Origin: Chenopodium formosanum
Taxonomy: Eukaryota; Streptophyta; Magnoliopsida; Caryophyllales; Amaranthaceae
NCBI GenBank assembly: GCA_024500155.1
Contig: CM044875.1
Location: 21,454,703 to 21,518,702, forward strand
Length of the DNA: 64,000 nt
Direction: 5' to 3'
Shown here: positions 1-11,692 of the stretch, piece by piece
Position numbering within the stretch: position 1 is the first letter of the stretch
Layout of the letters: each line of letters starts with the position of its first letter
Position numbers and translations under genes: made by a program
The notes under the pieces: model-generated
Seen by the model: only the letters and a program-made list of their open reading frames with translations
What the model was told of the DNA's origin: nothing
Database searches by the model: none

Positions 1-35
1 TAGCTGAGATAAAAGGGGAGGGGAAGAGGAAAGAG

Positions 36-1079
36 GTGGGGCAAAGTTCTGGAAACCAACAGGTTAACCAGATTAACTTTAAGAAGCAAAAGTACCACCA
101 TAACAACAATAACTTCCACAACAACAATAATTCCCAAGGTAACAATCGTCAAGGAGGACGAAACTTTAATGGAGGGGCTAGAAACTTTAACCAAGTGAAT
201 AGTAAGAATGAAAGGCATTATTTTTGTAAGAGGTGCAAGAACAACCATCCTAGGAAAGATTGTGAAAGGGAATCTAGTTACTTGTCGTGCTTGTAATAAG
301 CTGGGGCATAGGGAGTACGAGTGTTTCTCCAAAAATCCTAATGGGAACAAGCTGAATAATAATTCAGGAGGGACCCAAAGGAACTTTCAAGGGAACAACA
401 ATAACTTTTCTGGGAATAAGGGAGTACAGCAGAATGGAGCGAAGAGCAACAACAATAGCAGTGGGAATAATCAACAGAAAGGTGGAGCTATAGGGAAACT
501 GAACGTGTTAAGTAGGAATAAGGCTAATTCCACAAAAGATGTCATCACTAGTACTTTTTCTATTGACTCTATTCCTATTAAAGTTTTGTTTGATTCTGGT
601 GCAACCTTTTCTTTCATTTCAAAGGGTATTGTTTTGAAACTTATAGACTGTTTGAAAACAATAGCAATAGTAGACCTACCTATAACCATTCCTATGAGTG
701 GGGTTGTGAAATGTACCAAAACCTTTAAAGACGTGCCTTTAGAAATTGAAGGAAAGTGTTTCTGTCTGACCTCATCAAGTTTGGGTTGAGTGATTTTGAT
801 CTCATTCTGGGAATTGATTGGTTGAGCAAGTATAGTGCAAAAATCAATTGTCGATCGCAGAAAGTGAAAATGAACACAAGTGAGAATGAGTTAGTGACTT
901 ATTGGATGCATGGTAAGACCAAGTGCCCAAGGTTGATATCCGTGATAAATTTGGCAAAGTACATTAAGAAGGGACATTCAATGTACTTTTACAGTGTGAG
1001 AATCATGGATCACGAAGAGGCAACTAAACCAGAGGATGTAGAAGTGGTGAATGAGTTCCTGGATGTGTTTCCAGAGTAG
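36..1079 (+). pseudogene. chromovirus gag (C-terminal half) and protease, broken
   Basis: Gag is rich in Asn and Gln and holds two zinc knuckles. One is at about 220-262 (CKRCKNNHPRKDC, spacing C-x2-C-x3-H-x4-C, one residue short). The other is at about 283-325 (CRACNKLGHREYEC, canonical C-x2-C-x4-H-x4-C). The two knuckles are in different frames, so a frameshift separates them near 270. The retroviral aspartic protease follows at about 545-830, with the active-site motif LFDSGATFSFI and the later ILGIDWL stretch. Another frame change falls near 760, and a TAG at 1077-1079 separates this region from RT. In living family members these parts form the capsid/nucleocapsid and the enzyme that matures the polyprotein. 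The Gag N-terminus is missing because the window begins inside it. Confidence 0.85.
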
Positions 1080-1088
1080 ATCCCTGGA

Positions 1089-2470
1089 ATGCCACCTAAG
1101 AGGGCAATTGATTTCACAATAGATTTAGTCCAAGGGACAACACCAATATCCAAAGCACCATATCGTATGGCACCTGCAGAAATGAGTGAGTTAAAGGAGC
1201 AACTGCAGGATTTATTGGAAAAAGGATACATTAGACCGAGCGCATCTCCTTGGGGAGCGCCAGTCTTATTTGTTAAGAAGAAAGATGGGAGTATGAGACT
1301 GTGTATTGATTACAGAGAATTGAATAAAATAACAATAAAGAACAAGTATCCATTACCAAGGATTGATGATTTGTTTGATCAGCTAAAAGATGCAATGGTG
1401 TTTTCTAAGATTGATTTGAGGTCTGGGTGTCACCAATTGAGGATTGCAGATGAGGACATTCCCAAAACTGCATTTAGGACAAAGACATGGACATTATGAG
1501 TTTACAGTGATGCCATTTAGATTAACAAATGCACCGGCAATCTTTATGGATTTGATGAATAGGGTGTTTCATCAATTTATGGATAAGTTCGTCGTAGTGT
1601 TGATAGATGACATATTGGTGTATTCAAAGAGCAAAGAGGAGCATGTAGAACACCTAAGGGAATTCTACAAACACTAAGAGAAAACAACCTTTATGCAAAG
1701 TTCTCTAAGTGTGAATTTTGGTTGGAGAAGGTAGCATTCCTAGGTCATTTGTGTCTAAGGATGGAGTGGAAGTAGATCCAGCAAAGATCGAAGTAGTGAA
1801 AGGTTGGCCTATGCCCAAAAAAGTATCTGATGTTAGGAATTTCTTAGGTTTATCAGGGTATTATAGACGTTTCGTGAAGGATTTTTCAAAGATTGCTAAA
1901 CGTATGACTACTCTAATGAAGAAGGACAAGAAGTTCGAGTGGGATGACAAGTGTGAAGAAGCATTCCAACTCTTAAAACAGAAACTGATTAAAGTACCAG
2001 TGCTTACACTGCCAGATGATAGTGGAATCTATGATGTGTATAGTGATGCATCAAATAATGGCTTGGGATGTGTGCTTATGCAAAATGGAAAGGTGGTTAC
2101 ATATGCATCAAGGCAGTTAAAGACTCATGAAGTAAATTACCCAACCCATGATTTGGAATTAGCTGCAATCATATTTGCACTAAAGATTTGGCGGCATTAC
2201 TTGTATGGAGTGAAATGTAGGATTTACATAGACCATAAGAGTTTGAAATACATTTTCACTCAAAAGGATTTAAACTCTTGCCAAAGGAGATGGTTGGAGT
2301 GTACGAAAGATTATGACTTGGACATACAGTATCATGAAGGGAAAGCAAATGTAGTTGCGGATGCTCTAAGTCGTAAGACCAGTCATGAATTGAATACTTT
2401 AGTAGTGGCTAATGAGTTATGTAGGGAGATGAGGAAAATGAATTTAGAAGTTGTAGAATGGGAGTGCTAG
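1089..2470 (+). pseudogene. chromovirus reverse transcriptase and RNase H, broken
   Basis: The RT core shows the fingers/palm motifs WGAPVLFVKKKDG and CIDYRELNKIT, and the catalytic LIDDILVYS at about 1600-1630 with both aspartates kept. Frames change near 1490 and 1700, and there is a stop at 1675-1677. The connection region (SGYYRRFVKDFSKIA) leads into a gypsy-type RNase H at about 2025-2385. Its four acidic positions are visible in VYSDAS, DLELAAI, YIDHKSL and VVADALSR. Catalytic residues are therefore intact while the reading frame is not, the pattern of decay by scattered indels after insertion. RT and RNase H would have copied the element RNA into cDNA. Confidence 0.88.
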
Positions 2471-3941
2471 CAGGCATACTTGCGAACCTAACCATCCAAC
2501 CAACAATATTCAATGAAATAAGAGAAAATCGGGAAGGAGATGTAAAGTTGGATAGAATTCGTGAGAAAATAAAAGAAGGCAAAGCTACAGATTTCAAAAT
2601 ACATGAAAATGGTAGTTTAAGGTACAAAGGTCGATGGTGTGTACCATAGAAATGTGAGGAAGTTAAGAGAAAGTTAATGGAAGAGGGTCACAATACACCC
2701 TACTCAATGCACCCAAGAGGGGACAAGCTATACAAAGATTTGAAAAAGGTGTATTGGTGGCCTAGAATGAAGAATGAAGTTACGGAATTTGTAGCTAAGT
2801 GTTTGACTTGTCAAAAGGTGAAGATAGAGCACAAGAGACCCCAAGGGACTATGCAATCATTGGAAATTCCTGGATGGAAGTGGAATTATATTTTAATGGA
2901 CTTTGTGACTTGCCTCTCAAAGTCAAAGAGTGGAAATGACACCATTTGGGTAGTGGTGGACAAACTTACAAAATCTGCAGTGTTCATACCAATGAAGGAG
3001 ACTTGGAAGATGGAGCAACTTGCAAAAGCATACATCAAAAATGTTGTGAGGTTACATGGAGTTCTAAAGGATATTGTGTCTGATAGAGATTCAAGGTTTC
3101 TTTCAAAATTCTGGAAAAGTGTACAGGAAAACTTTAGTACAACACTTAAGATGAGTACAGCATTTCACCCTGCCACAGATGGACAAACTGAGAGAACCAT
3201 TCAAACCTTGGAGGACATGTTAAGATCTTGTGTTATAGACTTCCAAGGGGGATGGGAAGATAGCTTGGATTTGATTGAATTTCCTATAATAATAGTTATC
3301 ATGCGAGTATAGGAATGACTCCATTTGAGGCTTTTTATGGAAGAAAGTGTCGTAGTCCCATCTATTGAAACGACATAAGTGAAACAATGATTCTAGGGCC
3401 TCAAATGATCGAAGATACAGTGAAGCAAGTAAAGGAAATTCAAGCTAAAATTAAAGCAGCTCAAGATCGCCAAAAGAGCTACGCATATTTGAAGCGTAGA
3501 GAAGAAGAGTTTGAAGTTGGTGATAAAGTGTTGTTAAAGGTGTCACCAATGAAGGGAGTGATGAGGTTTAGAAAAAAAGGAAAGCTTAGTCCAAAGTATA
3601 TTGGCCCATATGAGATACTGCAAAGGATAGGCAAAGTAGCCTATAGGTTGGCCTTACCTATGGAGCTAAGTTAAGTGCGTGATGTATTTCATGTGTCTCA
3701 ATTGAGAAGATATATCCCTGATAAGTCTCATGTGTTACAACCTGAAACCATTGAGTTAGACCAAAGCTTAACCTATGAGGAAAGACCCGTCAAGATTCTT
3801 GACAGTAAAGTGCGTAGTACACGCAATAAGAATGTTAAGATTGTGAAAGTGTTATGGTCTAACCAGGAATATAAAGAAGCCACTTGGGAAGCCGAGGATG
3901 AAATGAAAAAGAAATACCCAGAGTTATTTCAGGTATGTTGA
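2458..3941 (+). pseudogene. chromovirus integrase with C-terminal chromodomain, broken
   Basis: The integrase begins with a zinc-binding HHCC region at about 2690-2820 (CLTCQKVK carries the cysteine pair). The catalytic core follows with D in LMDFVTCLS, D in VSDRDSRF and E in DGQTERTIQTLE. The GPF/Y-like C-terminal region (about 3440-3690) includes LSPKYIGPYEIL. The last stretch (about 3800-3935) resembles the chromodomain of Tekay chromoviruses, which steers insertion toward particular chromatin. Breaks are a stop at 2647-2649, a frame change near 3300 and a TAA at 3672-3674. The final stop is at 3939-3941. Confidence 0.85.
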
Positions 3942-3966
3942 GTTACGGGGACGTAACTCGTCTTCT

Positions 3967-4193
3967 TTAAGGGGGGTAGAATGCGGTAGAATTTCGCGCT
4001 TTTTCCCTATATTTTTAGTTATTTTTGTGCTTTTTGCACTATTTTAACGAGTATTTTGAGAAACTGTGTTCTTAAAGAGACACAAAAAGGTAAAGGTATG
4101 ATAAATATTACAACAATATTATACAAAATGAGGGAAAAGTTTGAATTTCGTTTACCAAGTTTCGGGACGAAACTTATTTTAAGGGGGGTAGAC
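3967..4193 (+). promoter_or_regulatory. polypurine tract region, duplicated
   Basis: The core AAGGGGGGTAGA, which primes plus-strand DNA synthesis, sits at 4181-4192 directly before the LTR start TGTAATACC at 4194. An identical core occurs 212 bp earlier at about 3969-3980. Both are preceded by a related GGGACG(T/A)AACT motif, so this looks like a duplication or a recombination between two related elements rather than chance. Confidence 0.7.
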
Positions 4194-6378
4194 TGTAATA
4201 CCCCGTATTTTTTTATACGTATTTTATTTTAAATAAGTATTTAGTGGGGTATTTAAATAATTTGAAATAAATTATTTATGGCATTTTAATTATTCATTTT
4301 AAATAAGTTTGGAATTATTTTATAAAAGGAAAATTTTATTTAATTAATTATTTTATTAAGTAGGGATTTAATTTAGAAAAGTTTTATTTAAGTTTTATTA
4401 AGAAAGGGATTAGGAAAGATTAAAAAAGGGAAAGTTTAGGTAAGAAGGGTTTCTAGAGAAAAGGGTATAAATATTCAATACTAGGGAAAATTAAACTTTG
4501 CCTAAAGTGGAGAGTACCCAAGGTAAACTTTCTCTCCCTTCTCCTTTATTTTCTTTTTCTTTTTCTTTCTTTTTCCCCTTCCCCTTTTTTTGGCACTCAC
4601 CACTGCCGACCACCACCACCACCACCGGTGGGCCGTCGGCCACCTCCAGCAACAGCCGGCAGCAACGGCGGCGCCACCAGCAGCACGGCAGCAGCTGGCT
4701 GTGGTGCCGTGGCTGCTGTCCGACCACCCTCTTTCGAAAAAAAAAATTATTCTTTTTTATTTTTCTTTTGTTTAATCCTAGATCTAATTATAAATTATGA
4801 TTTTTGTGATGGTTTTATGATGATTAATATTAAGTATGATGTGAATTAATTTTCAGATTTTAAATTTAATTAAAAAGCCCTAATTTTTGAAACCCTAGAT
4901 TCATAAATAATTGATTATTGAAGGAAATGATTTAGGGTGGTTTAAACCTTTAATTTAAGGGTTTTAAAGTATAACTACAACAAGTTTTCATGAATTAATA
5001 TAGCTGGAATTTTTGTTAGTATGCTAAAAATTAAGTTTCTTGAAGGAGTTTTGATTACCCATTAATTGGGATTAAAGTATGAGGTTTTAAATTAATTTTC
5101 AGCTTGTTTTAATTAAATTATGAGTGGTTTAATAAGAGTATATATTGCTGAAAAATTTGTGTGGAGTACATTTTAATGCCATATTATGATTTTGGTTTGT
5201 AGGAGACTTTGAAGTAAGAGATTTCTATTAGTTGTGGCGATTTTAAGATCGTATACGAGGTACGTTCGCGTACTTAGAATATTTTTGATGATGTAGTAAC
5301 ATGCTAGGCTTGATTATTTAATCCCAAGTAGTATCATGCTAGATTATTTAATCCCAAGTAATATTATGTGATCACTAATTATTCAAGAATTAAATTGGAA
5401 TGTTTAATTGTTTGGATAATTATAATGTTTGATTATGTTATGGTTTGAGAGTCATCGCTAAGTTTAATAATATGTAAATAACGTAAAGCGAAAGAGATTA
5501 TGCATCAAAAATCTTAGAACGTATAAACCTTGAGTATGAACATATGGGGGGAGTTGTGGGGTTTTATACTTATTTAACCATAAGTTCTACTAGGAGTACA
5601 ATGTGCTGTATTTTCCTTTTATTATTATGCGCAGGAATTCCGCCACTTACGAGTGGTTATTTTATACTGGCACGGTTAGCTCTCGTGTTAGCACCCCTTT
5701 ATTGGGGCAGGTTAGGGGGGAAACCCGTTCGATGCATAATCAATACTAAATAAATTATTTAGTTACTTAGTTGAGAAGTCTTGTTGTATGTTGTGTGCTT
5801 GTAAACAGGTGCAACGAGGTAAGTTGTGTGTTGATAGGTGAAAGCATGTTAGTGTGTTTAATTACGATTATGTACTCAACTTTGCTTATTGTGTGTTTGT
5901 GTGTTTGTTGGCCTTGTCTTTACCTTGGCCCTATGATGACCCATTTTTAATGGAGAGTAGTGGAAACAAGCAGAGAGAAGCTTTTCAAGTGATGAAGCAT
6001 ATTCATGATGGGCATGATAGAAGAGCAAATCATACTAGTTTCCATAAGTATATGATGTACTTATTGCTTTCATTATTTTATTATATTATGTTTGTGAGAC
6101 TAACGCAAAGGTATTGAATTGGTACGGTTTTGTTAAGGGCCTACAATGGTTCCAACTTGTAGGTTGACTTTGTTTTACTTTGGTTTGATTTTACTTTCGT
6201 TGGTTGACTTTTAAGTTAAGTCGTTTTGAATGTTTTTAAAGATAGTCTTCCGATGTGTGTCTTTGATAGTTGCCTTAGCCATTTTCACGGTGGCGGTAAT
6301 GTCTTAGATTTTCCTATTTTGAGTTTTAAACAGAGCAAAACAGGTATTTTAAAAGAAAGGAATTTCTAGGGTGTTACA
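4194..6378 (+). repeat. 3' LTR of the chromovirus (2185 bp)
   Basis: The LTR starts TGTAATACCCC right after the polypurine tract and ends GGTGTTACA at 6378, giving TG..CA ends with the inner complementarity common in Tekay LTRs. A TATA box (TATAAATA) lies at about 4466-4473. About 100 bp downstream is a C-rich/CAC-repeat tract (4600-4700) whose short open frames are low-complexity and not credible genes. A 33-bp stretch around 5300-5370 (CATGCTAG..TTTAATCCCAAGTA) is tandemly duplicated. Confidence 0.85.
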
Positions 6379-9300
6379 ACTATGAGTTCATGTATGTGTA
6401 TTGGTATCATGTTACTAAGACATGTTTATATTAGCAATAATGTATGAAAGGATAAAAAAAAAATCAAACATAGAAATATGGAAGTGAATAGAGGAAATGA
6501 TAAATCGGATGATGAGGTAGTAAATGTGATAATAAAAGTCAAGTCCGAAAATCTAAGCTCTTAGGTTTGGTAACAAAGTCATAATTATAACTCTAGCAAA
6601 AGTGCATACTCCCTAAAGTGCTCTCACTAGTAGGATGAAACCTTAGAATTGGTGCACCAGCAAATCTAGGAAAAGAGCCACTTCCAAGAAGACCATTATG
6701 TTCATGGGGGCTCTGCCATGACCTCCTTGCCTGATTTCTATAACACCTTCAAATATTATAACAGAAGAGAATCAATATTTAGTCTAACTCATCAAAACTA
6801 CTTCAACAAACTCCTAATTTAGAAATGCCCAAATAATCCTACATTCCTACTCCTATAACAGTACCATTTTATCTAAAACAAACCTTTTTTAATAATCGAA
6901 ATGTATTAAATTCCTTCGATAATATAAAATCCACATAACTTGAATTTCTCAACTCCTCAAAGCATTAAAGTAAAATTTTACACCAACTCAAGACACACAA
7001 ATGGCATTTCATTTGAAATGTTCAGGAATCATCATAGGCCATTCATGTCAAATTAAAATGAGCAAATTATAATAAAATGAGCTAATTAAAATGAGTAAAT
7101 TAAAATAAAGTGAACACCAATCATCAAAGTTCATACATGATTTGCAAAAATGAAATATGTTGATTGTAATCACCGTATTTTACTTCTAAAGTTCCAGAAT
7201 ACAAATGAAATACATAACACAATTCTTCAATGCTCAATTACAGTGAAAAAAATTGAAAAAATCAATAAATTGATTGTGCTGACTAAAAAAACGCTACAAA
7301 ATAAAAATCAATAAATTGTTACTTACATTTTTTGTTCATAGGTAAGAACTGGAGATTTTGCTTCGTCGTTGGGAGCTCGTGTTGAATCCATTTAGCATCT
7401 CACGATTTCTAAGGTTTAAAGTGAAATTAAAAAAATTATAAGCTAACAATACTTATAGATGAAAGCCAAAAATCCAATGATAAGTAATTATTACAAACCT
7501 AACAAAATAGTTGAAGATCCAAGCTAAAAATTGATGATACTAAGGCATTACAATCGAAGAACTATGGGAGAGAAGAGAGAGAAAGGGAAAAGCTAGATCA
7601 ATTTCTAGAGAGAGGGAAAAAGAATTAGCAGCAACAATTTTGAAGAAAGAAAGAGCTAGACTAATTTTTATAAAGTTTCTTATATACAACTTAGGAAAAG
7701 GGATAATGTAAGAACACATCCTTTATGTGAGAACTCTAATCTATATGAGAATAAATTTAGACCATTGCTTGATTAAATTAAATCTAACCATCCAAAAATC
7801 ATAGCAATGGCATTTTGTAATTTCGTGAATTACACCTCCTTCTCTCTTTGCTATTCTTCTTGGCTTTCACATATAACATTTCTTTTTCTCTCTAACCTTT
7901 TTGTTCTCTCTCTCTCTCTCTCTTTCTCCATAAATCAGTGGATTTTGGGAAAATTTTATACCAATTTGAAGTAAGTTTATAAATATTATGACCTAATTTG
8001 TTTTCAAATTTTGATTATTTTACGGAATTTGCTGAAATTAGATACAAACTTACATTATTCATGAATTAGGTTTTCGCCTTTTTTTTTTTTGCTTCGCCAA
8101 TTGCAAATGGATTCAGTTGAACATGTTAACGAAGAACGAAGAAGGTAAGTATCAATTGTACAAAATTGATAATCGATTTTTGATTGAGGTTAAGCTAAGG
8201 ATTACTGATTTGTATATCTTAACTGAATGACTTTGGTTTAAGCTGTGTTTTTCAATTTTACTTAGCAATATTTATGTTTCAATTAAGTAATGAATATGCA
8301 TTACTTAGTCCTTTGTTGTTTTATTTAATATGGTTTAAGCTGCTTGGTTTTGTTATTTTTGAACTTAAAATTTTGTTATTGAATTTTGGTTTCGTTTTCT
8401 AGTCATTAATTTTGTTTGATCAATTTTTTTATCAAACAAGTTAATTTAGTGTAACTCATAGAATTAAGGTTGGGATTATTTTGCTAGTAACTATCGTAGG
8501 TTTTTCATTTTTTGAGTTACTTTTTAGCTTATGTAATTTAATTTTGATTTATATTATTTATTTAAGATGATGGCGGTGGTAGAGTTTGGTATGGTTTGGT
8601 GGTGTTGATTAAAGTGGCGACGTGGGGGAGCTGATGTCTTGAGATGTTGTTCAGTAAAAGCAGCAAGGATATTGTGAGATGTTGTTGTACCCTGAGGTGT
8701 TTTGTGAATGGTGTTATGTGATTAATTAGCAGGGAGCAGGGGTGTAGGTTCTATGTGCCACTGGATGTTGTTGCATGGGTGAGGGAATTGGCAGGTGGTT
8801 GCAGAGTGTTTATGTTCAACTATTTTCTAGAGTTATGTGCTTAATCTTCTTATGGATGGTACCAAAATTTATACTTGTAGTTTGAGTTCAACCAGATTTG
8901 TCAAAACTCTATTTTACTTGTATACTAGAGCAACTTAATTGATCAAAGTACTCTCATCTTTAAAATTTATGGAGATTGAACTATGATATCACCAAAAATT
9001 ACTTGAAATCTTACTATTTTCATGTCAAAGCGTAGCATTGTGCTGCTCTAGAACTACTTGGCCGTTTGATTATATATAAATCCTGTTAATGAAACTTTTT
9101 TCTTTCTTTTGCTACCCAGGTTGCAGCTACATACTTTTATAACATTTGTTGCATATGCCAAAAATAGCCAAATTTCTCGGGAAATTTGGCTATATTTAAC
9201 CCTTTCCCTTTAATTTCTCATGAAAATTGGCTATATTTGACCCACTCTCAGAGATGGCCTAGGAGGGTACATTATCCTTCGGATGGATCTGAACAAAGAA

Positions 9301-10195
9301 CACTGGCATCAACCATTTAACCTTGACAACAAGCTTGAATTTAAATGACATCATGATCGATAATTTCTTCATGTTATGCATAAAAGTATTTGATATATCT
9401 TGATAAGTTCATATCTTTATAGATTTAAAAAGATTAGTTGGTCTGCTAAGTAGTTGATGTACAGGCTGGCAATCTGGATTTTCGGTTAAAGCTGGCAATA
9501 TGGTCTACTATGTTGTTGGTCTACTAAGCATCTGTGGGGGCTCTCTATAATCTTGTGGAGGTCAATATGGATTTCGGTTAAAGCTGGCAAGTAAACGATG
9601 GTGAGATTTCTTTTTTTTTTTTTTATGATTTCTTTCCGACTAAAAGTTGGTAATCCACTTACTATAGGATGAACACTAACTAGCCAAGTATGTATATGCC
9701 AAAATGAATGAGTTGCAGTTCTATAGATAAGCTGTTGAAAGTAGTTAAGGTACCACATCCTGTTCCCAAAATTTGTTGGAAGGCAGCTACAATCTTAGAG
9801 AACATAGTCTCTAAGCCACAAAATTGAGTTCCACTCCTAGCATATGAGAATGCGTTTGCAGAGATACTCTTCTTTCAAAGTAAGCATGCTGATACTTTTG
9901 CGAGGACATTTTTCTTTACATTATTAGACTTTGTTTACTCATTTATGAAAAAATTAGTCATGTGAAACTTAGGTGAAGCTTTTTTGTATTTGATAGTTGC
10001 TTGCTTTTTAAAAGATTTGAAGTCTGTAAAATGATGTTCTATTCGTTGAGCCTATACCTGATAGCTATTAATTGTGTATGTAGAATGAAATACAAGGATA
10101 TTGATTATTGACATGATTTATTGTTGACAGTTTTTAGTGAGATTCCATGATCAAGTAACTTTTAGATCAGATTACCATAGTTTCAAAAAATAACA
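6379..10195. other. non-coding, AT-rich, no recognisable gene
   Basis: No ORF here resembles a known protein. Between 7380 and 8150 there are two divergent short exon-like starts: minus strand, ATGGATTC near 7392; plus strand, ATGGATTC near 8109. Each is followed within 70 bp by GTAAGTA. They are separated by CT-rich, 5'UTR-like sequence with a (TC)n tract at about 7905-7925. This may be the divergent promoter of an old transposon but it cannot be assigned. A 13-bp perfect inverted repeat lies at 9164-9193. Confidence 0.4.
9164..9193. repeat. perfect 13-bp hairpin
   Basis: ATAGCCAAATTTC (9164-9176) and its exact reverse complement (9181-9193) are separated by the tetraloop TCGG. A partial copy (AAAATTGGCTATATTTGA) follows at about 9224-9241, so this is probably a short repeat end. 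Confidence 0.6.
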
Positions 10196-10200
10196 ATAAT

Positions 10201-10530
10201 TCTTTGCTCATATGTCAAATAAGCAAACACATTTCTACTCATTTGTCAAATGAGCAAATACTTCTCCGCTCATTTGACAAATGAGAAATAATTCTCTTCT
10301 TATTTATCAAATAAGCAAACAATTCTCTTCTCATTTATCAAATGAGCAAACACGTTTTTGCTCATTTATTAAATGAGCAAACAATTATTTGTTCATTTGT
10401 CAAATGAGCAAATAATTTTTTTTCTCATTTGTCAAATGTGCAAATAATTTTTTACTCATTTATCAAATGAACAAAAATGAGTAAATTTTTTTTCTTATTT
10501 ATCAAATAAGCAAAAATGAGCAATCAAATA
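10201..10530. repeat. tandem array of about ten hairpin-forming units
   Basis: About ten units recur every 31-35 bp. Each has the self-complementary core GCTCATTT-(two bases)-CAAATGAGC followed by an A/T-rich spacer. Cores start near 10204, 10236, 10267, 10298, 10330, 10358, 10389, 10424, 10454 and 10492. Some units change both arms in step: CTTATTTATCAAATAAG at about 10298 and 10492 replaces C with T in the left arm and G with A in the right. This suggests the palindrome is maintained as units diverge. There is no coding potential and it is not a CRISPR array: the context is a plant nuclear genome and the spacers are low-complexity A/T. Confidence 0.8.
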
Positions 10531-10965
10531 ATTTTTTCGTCCATTTGACTGTTTCCGAGACTTTTTTTGTGTCAAAGAGGAAGATTCATGTAAAATCTAA
10601 TATTTTTTTTATTGATATTTACAACAAATCACAAGTTATAGAAGTGCACAATAACTCTTTGCTCATTTGTCAAATGAGCAAACAATACTTTAACAAATAT
10701 CAATTCAAAACTTTTAGACGAAATATGTCCTTGTGGGTAGATTGGTATAAGAGGGATCCTATAAAATTAGATTTTTTTTTCTTCTTCTTTGATGACTTCA
10801 TCCCAAAGCCTTTATACTAGTTATAGCTCTAACGGATGTTGCAGGCTGCCTTTTCTTGACACTGTGTTGAATGAGAAACGTTCAAAATCTCATTGGATAA
10901 TGAGACTAGTGTTTTTTATACTTGGATTGAAGTTTATAGCCAAGTATTTACTAGTTCAAATTGTA

Positions 10966-11041
10966 AGCCTATTAGCTCAATTGGTCAAACACCGTGGTTT
11001 TACATTGTACAGAAGATGTAGGTTCAAATCATACTTAGGCT
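10966..11041 (+). repeat. tRNA-like sequence, copy 1
   Basis: It starts AGCCTATTAGCTCAATTGGT (polymerase III A-box-like) and contains GGTTCAAATCA (B-box-like). The ends AGCCTAT and TTAGGCT pair like an acceptor stem except for one position. The D-stem partner and the anticodon arm are degenerate, so it is a tRNA-derived repeat and not a tRNA gene. Confidence 0.55.
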
Positions 11042-11621
11042 ACTAGTTCAAAACATGTATAAATTATACCCAATTGAATGAACTTCAACACCCTTGTTAC
11101 ATAATAGGATGGGGTATCATATATATTAAATAAAATGGAAGGATTACAAGAGGCTTAGGGTTTGAACTCCAGGTTAGTATATGTTCACATATTTTAATTA
11201 GGTCATATGGATTGACACTTTCAAGTAATATTCTTCGATATTGTGTTGTCTGTCCTCTTTAAATTGTGACTTACAGAATACAATATTACTCGTTACACAA
11301 ATGAGCAAAATAATATTGCTCATTTTAGCTAGCTGAGACAAATAGGTTGAATATATTTGCTCATTTACTATAATAGGCACTTTTTTCATTTAGTATAATT
11401 GTACTCAAATGAGCAAGTATGCAGTCTTAGCAGCTTGGTTAACTTTGAGAAAATTTTGATCATTTGTTTAAATGAGCATGTGTATTTTTCTCATATGGTT
11501 GATGAGCAAATGTGTATTGCTCCTTATACAAATGAACAAAATAATTTAGCTCATTGCACATATGCGCAAAATAATTAATAATATTCATTTTGGCTAGTAG
11601 GTACACATAAACAAATTAGTA

Positions 11622-11692
11622 AACTAGTGTGGGATTCAAACCCACTTCTTTTGTGCATTTTCACAATGCTCTACCAATTGAGCTAGTAGCTT
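11622..11692 (-). repeat. tRNA-like sequence, copy 2
   Basis: The minus strand reads TAGCTCAATTGGTAGAGCA (A-box, with GCTC/GAGC D-stem). An arm TTGTG-AAAATG-CACAA follows, then a T-arm GTGGG/CCCAC around TTTGAAT (B-box GGTTTGAATCC). The acceptor stem does not pair and the anticodon loop is six bases instead of seven. It is inverted relative to copy 1, 580 bp away. Confidence 0.6.

Larger units (their letters stand above)
1..6378 (+). mobile_element. Ty3/gypsy chromovirus, Tekay/Del clade, degenerate, 5' end outside window
   Basis: The domain order is gag zinc knuckles, aspartic protease, reverse transcriptase, RNase H, integrase, chromodomain and 3' LTR, all on the plus strand. Placing integrase after RT makes it Ty3/gypsy. 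The C-terminal chromodomain-like stretch (EATWEAEDEMKKKYPELF) and an LTR that opens TGTAATACCCC point to the Tekay (Del) chromovirus clade. The coding region is broken by at least five frame changes (about 270, 760, 1490, 1700, 2460 and 3300) and in-frame stops near 1077, 1675, 2647 and 3672, so the copy is dead. The 5' LTR and primer binding site lie left of the window, so LTR divergence cannot be read. ACTAT at 6379-6383 would be the right target-site copy. Confidence 0.9.

Noticed and set aside
4491..4849. Several overlapping ORFs of 60-100 codons in the chromovirus LTR
   Set aside because: They come from a CAC/GCC-rich low-complexity tract, overlap on both strands and have no recognisable domain.
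10201..10530. CRISPR-like repeat array
   Set aside because: Spacers are short A/T tracts, the repeats are degenerate palindromes, there are no cas genes, and the genome is a plant nuclear one.
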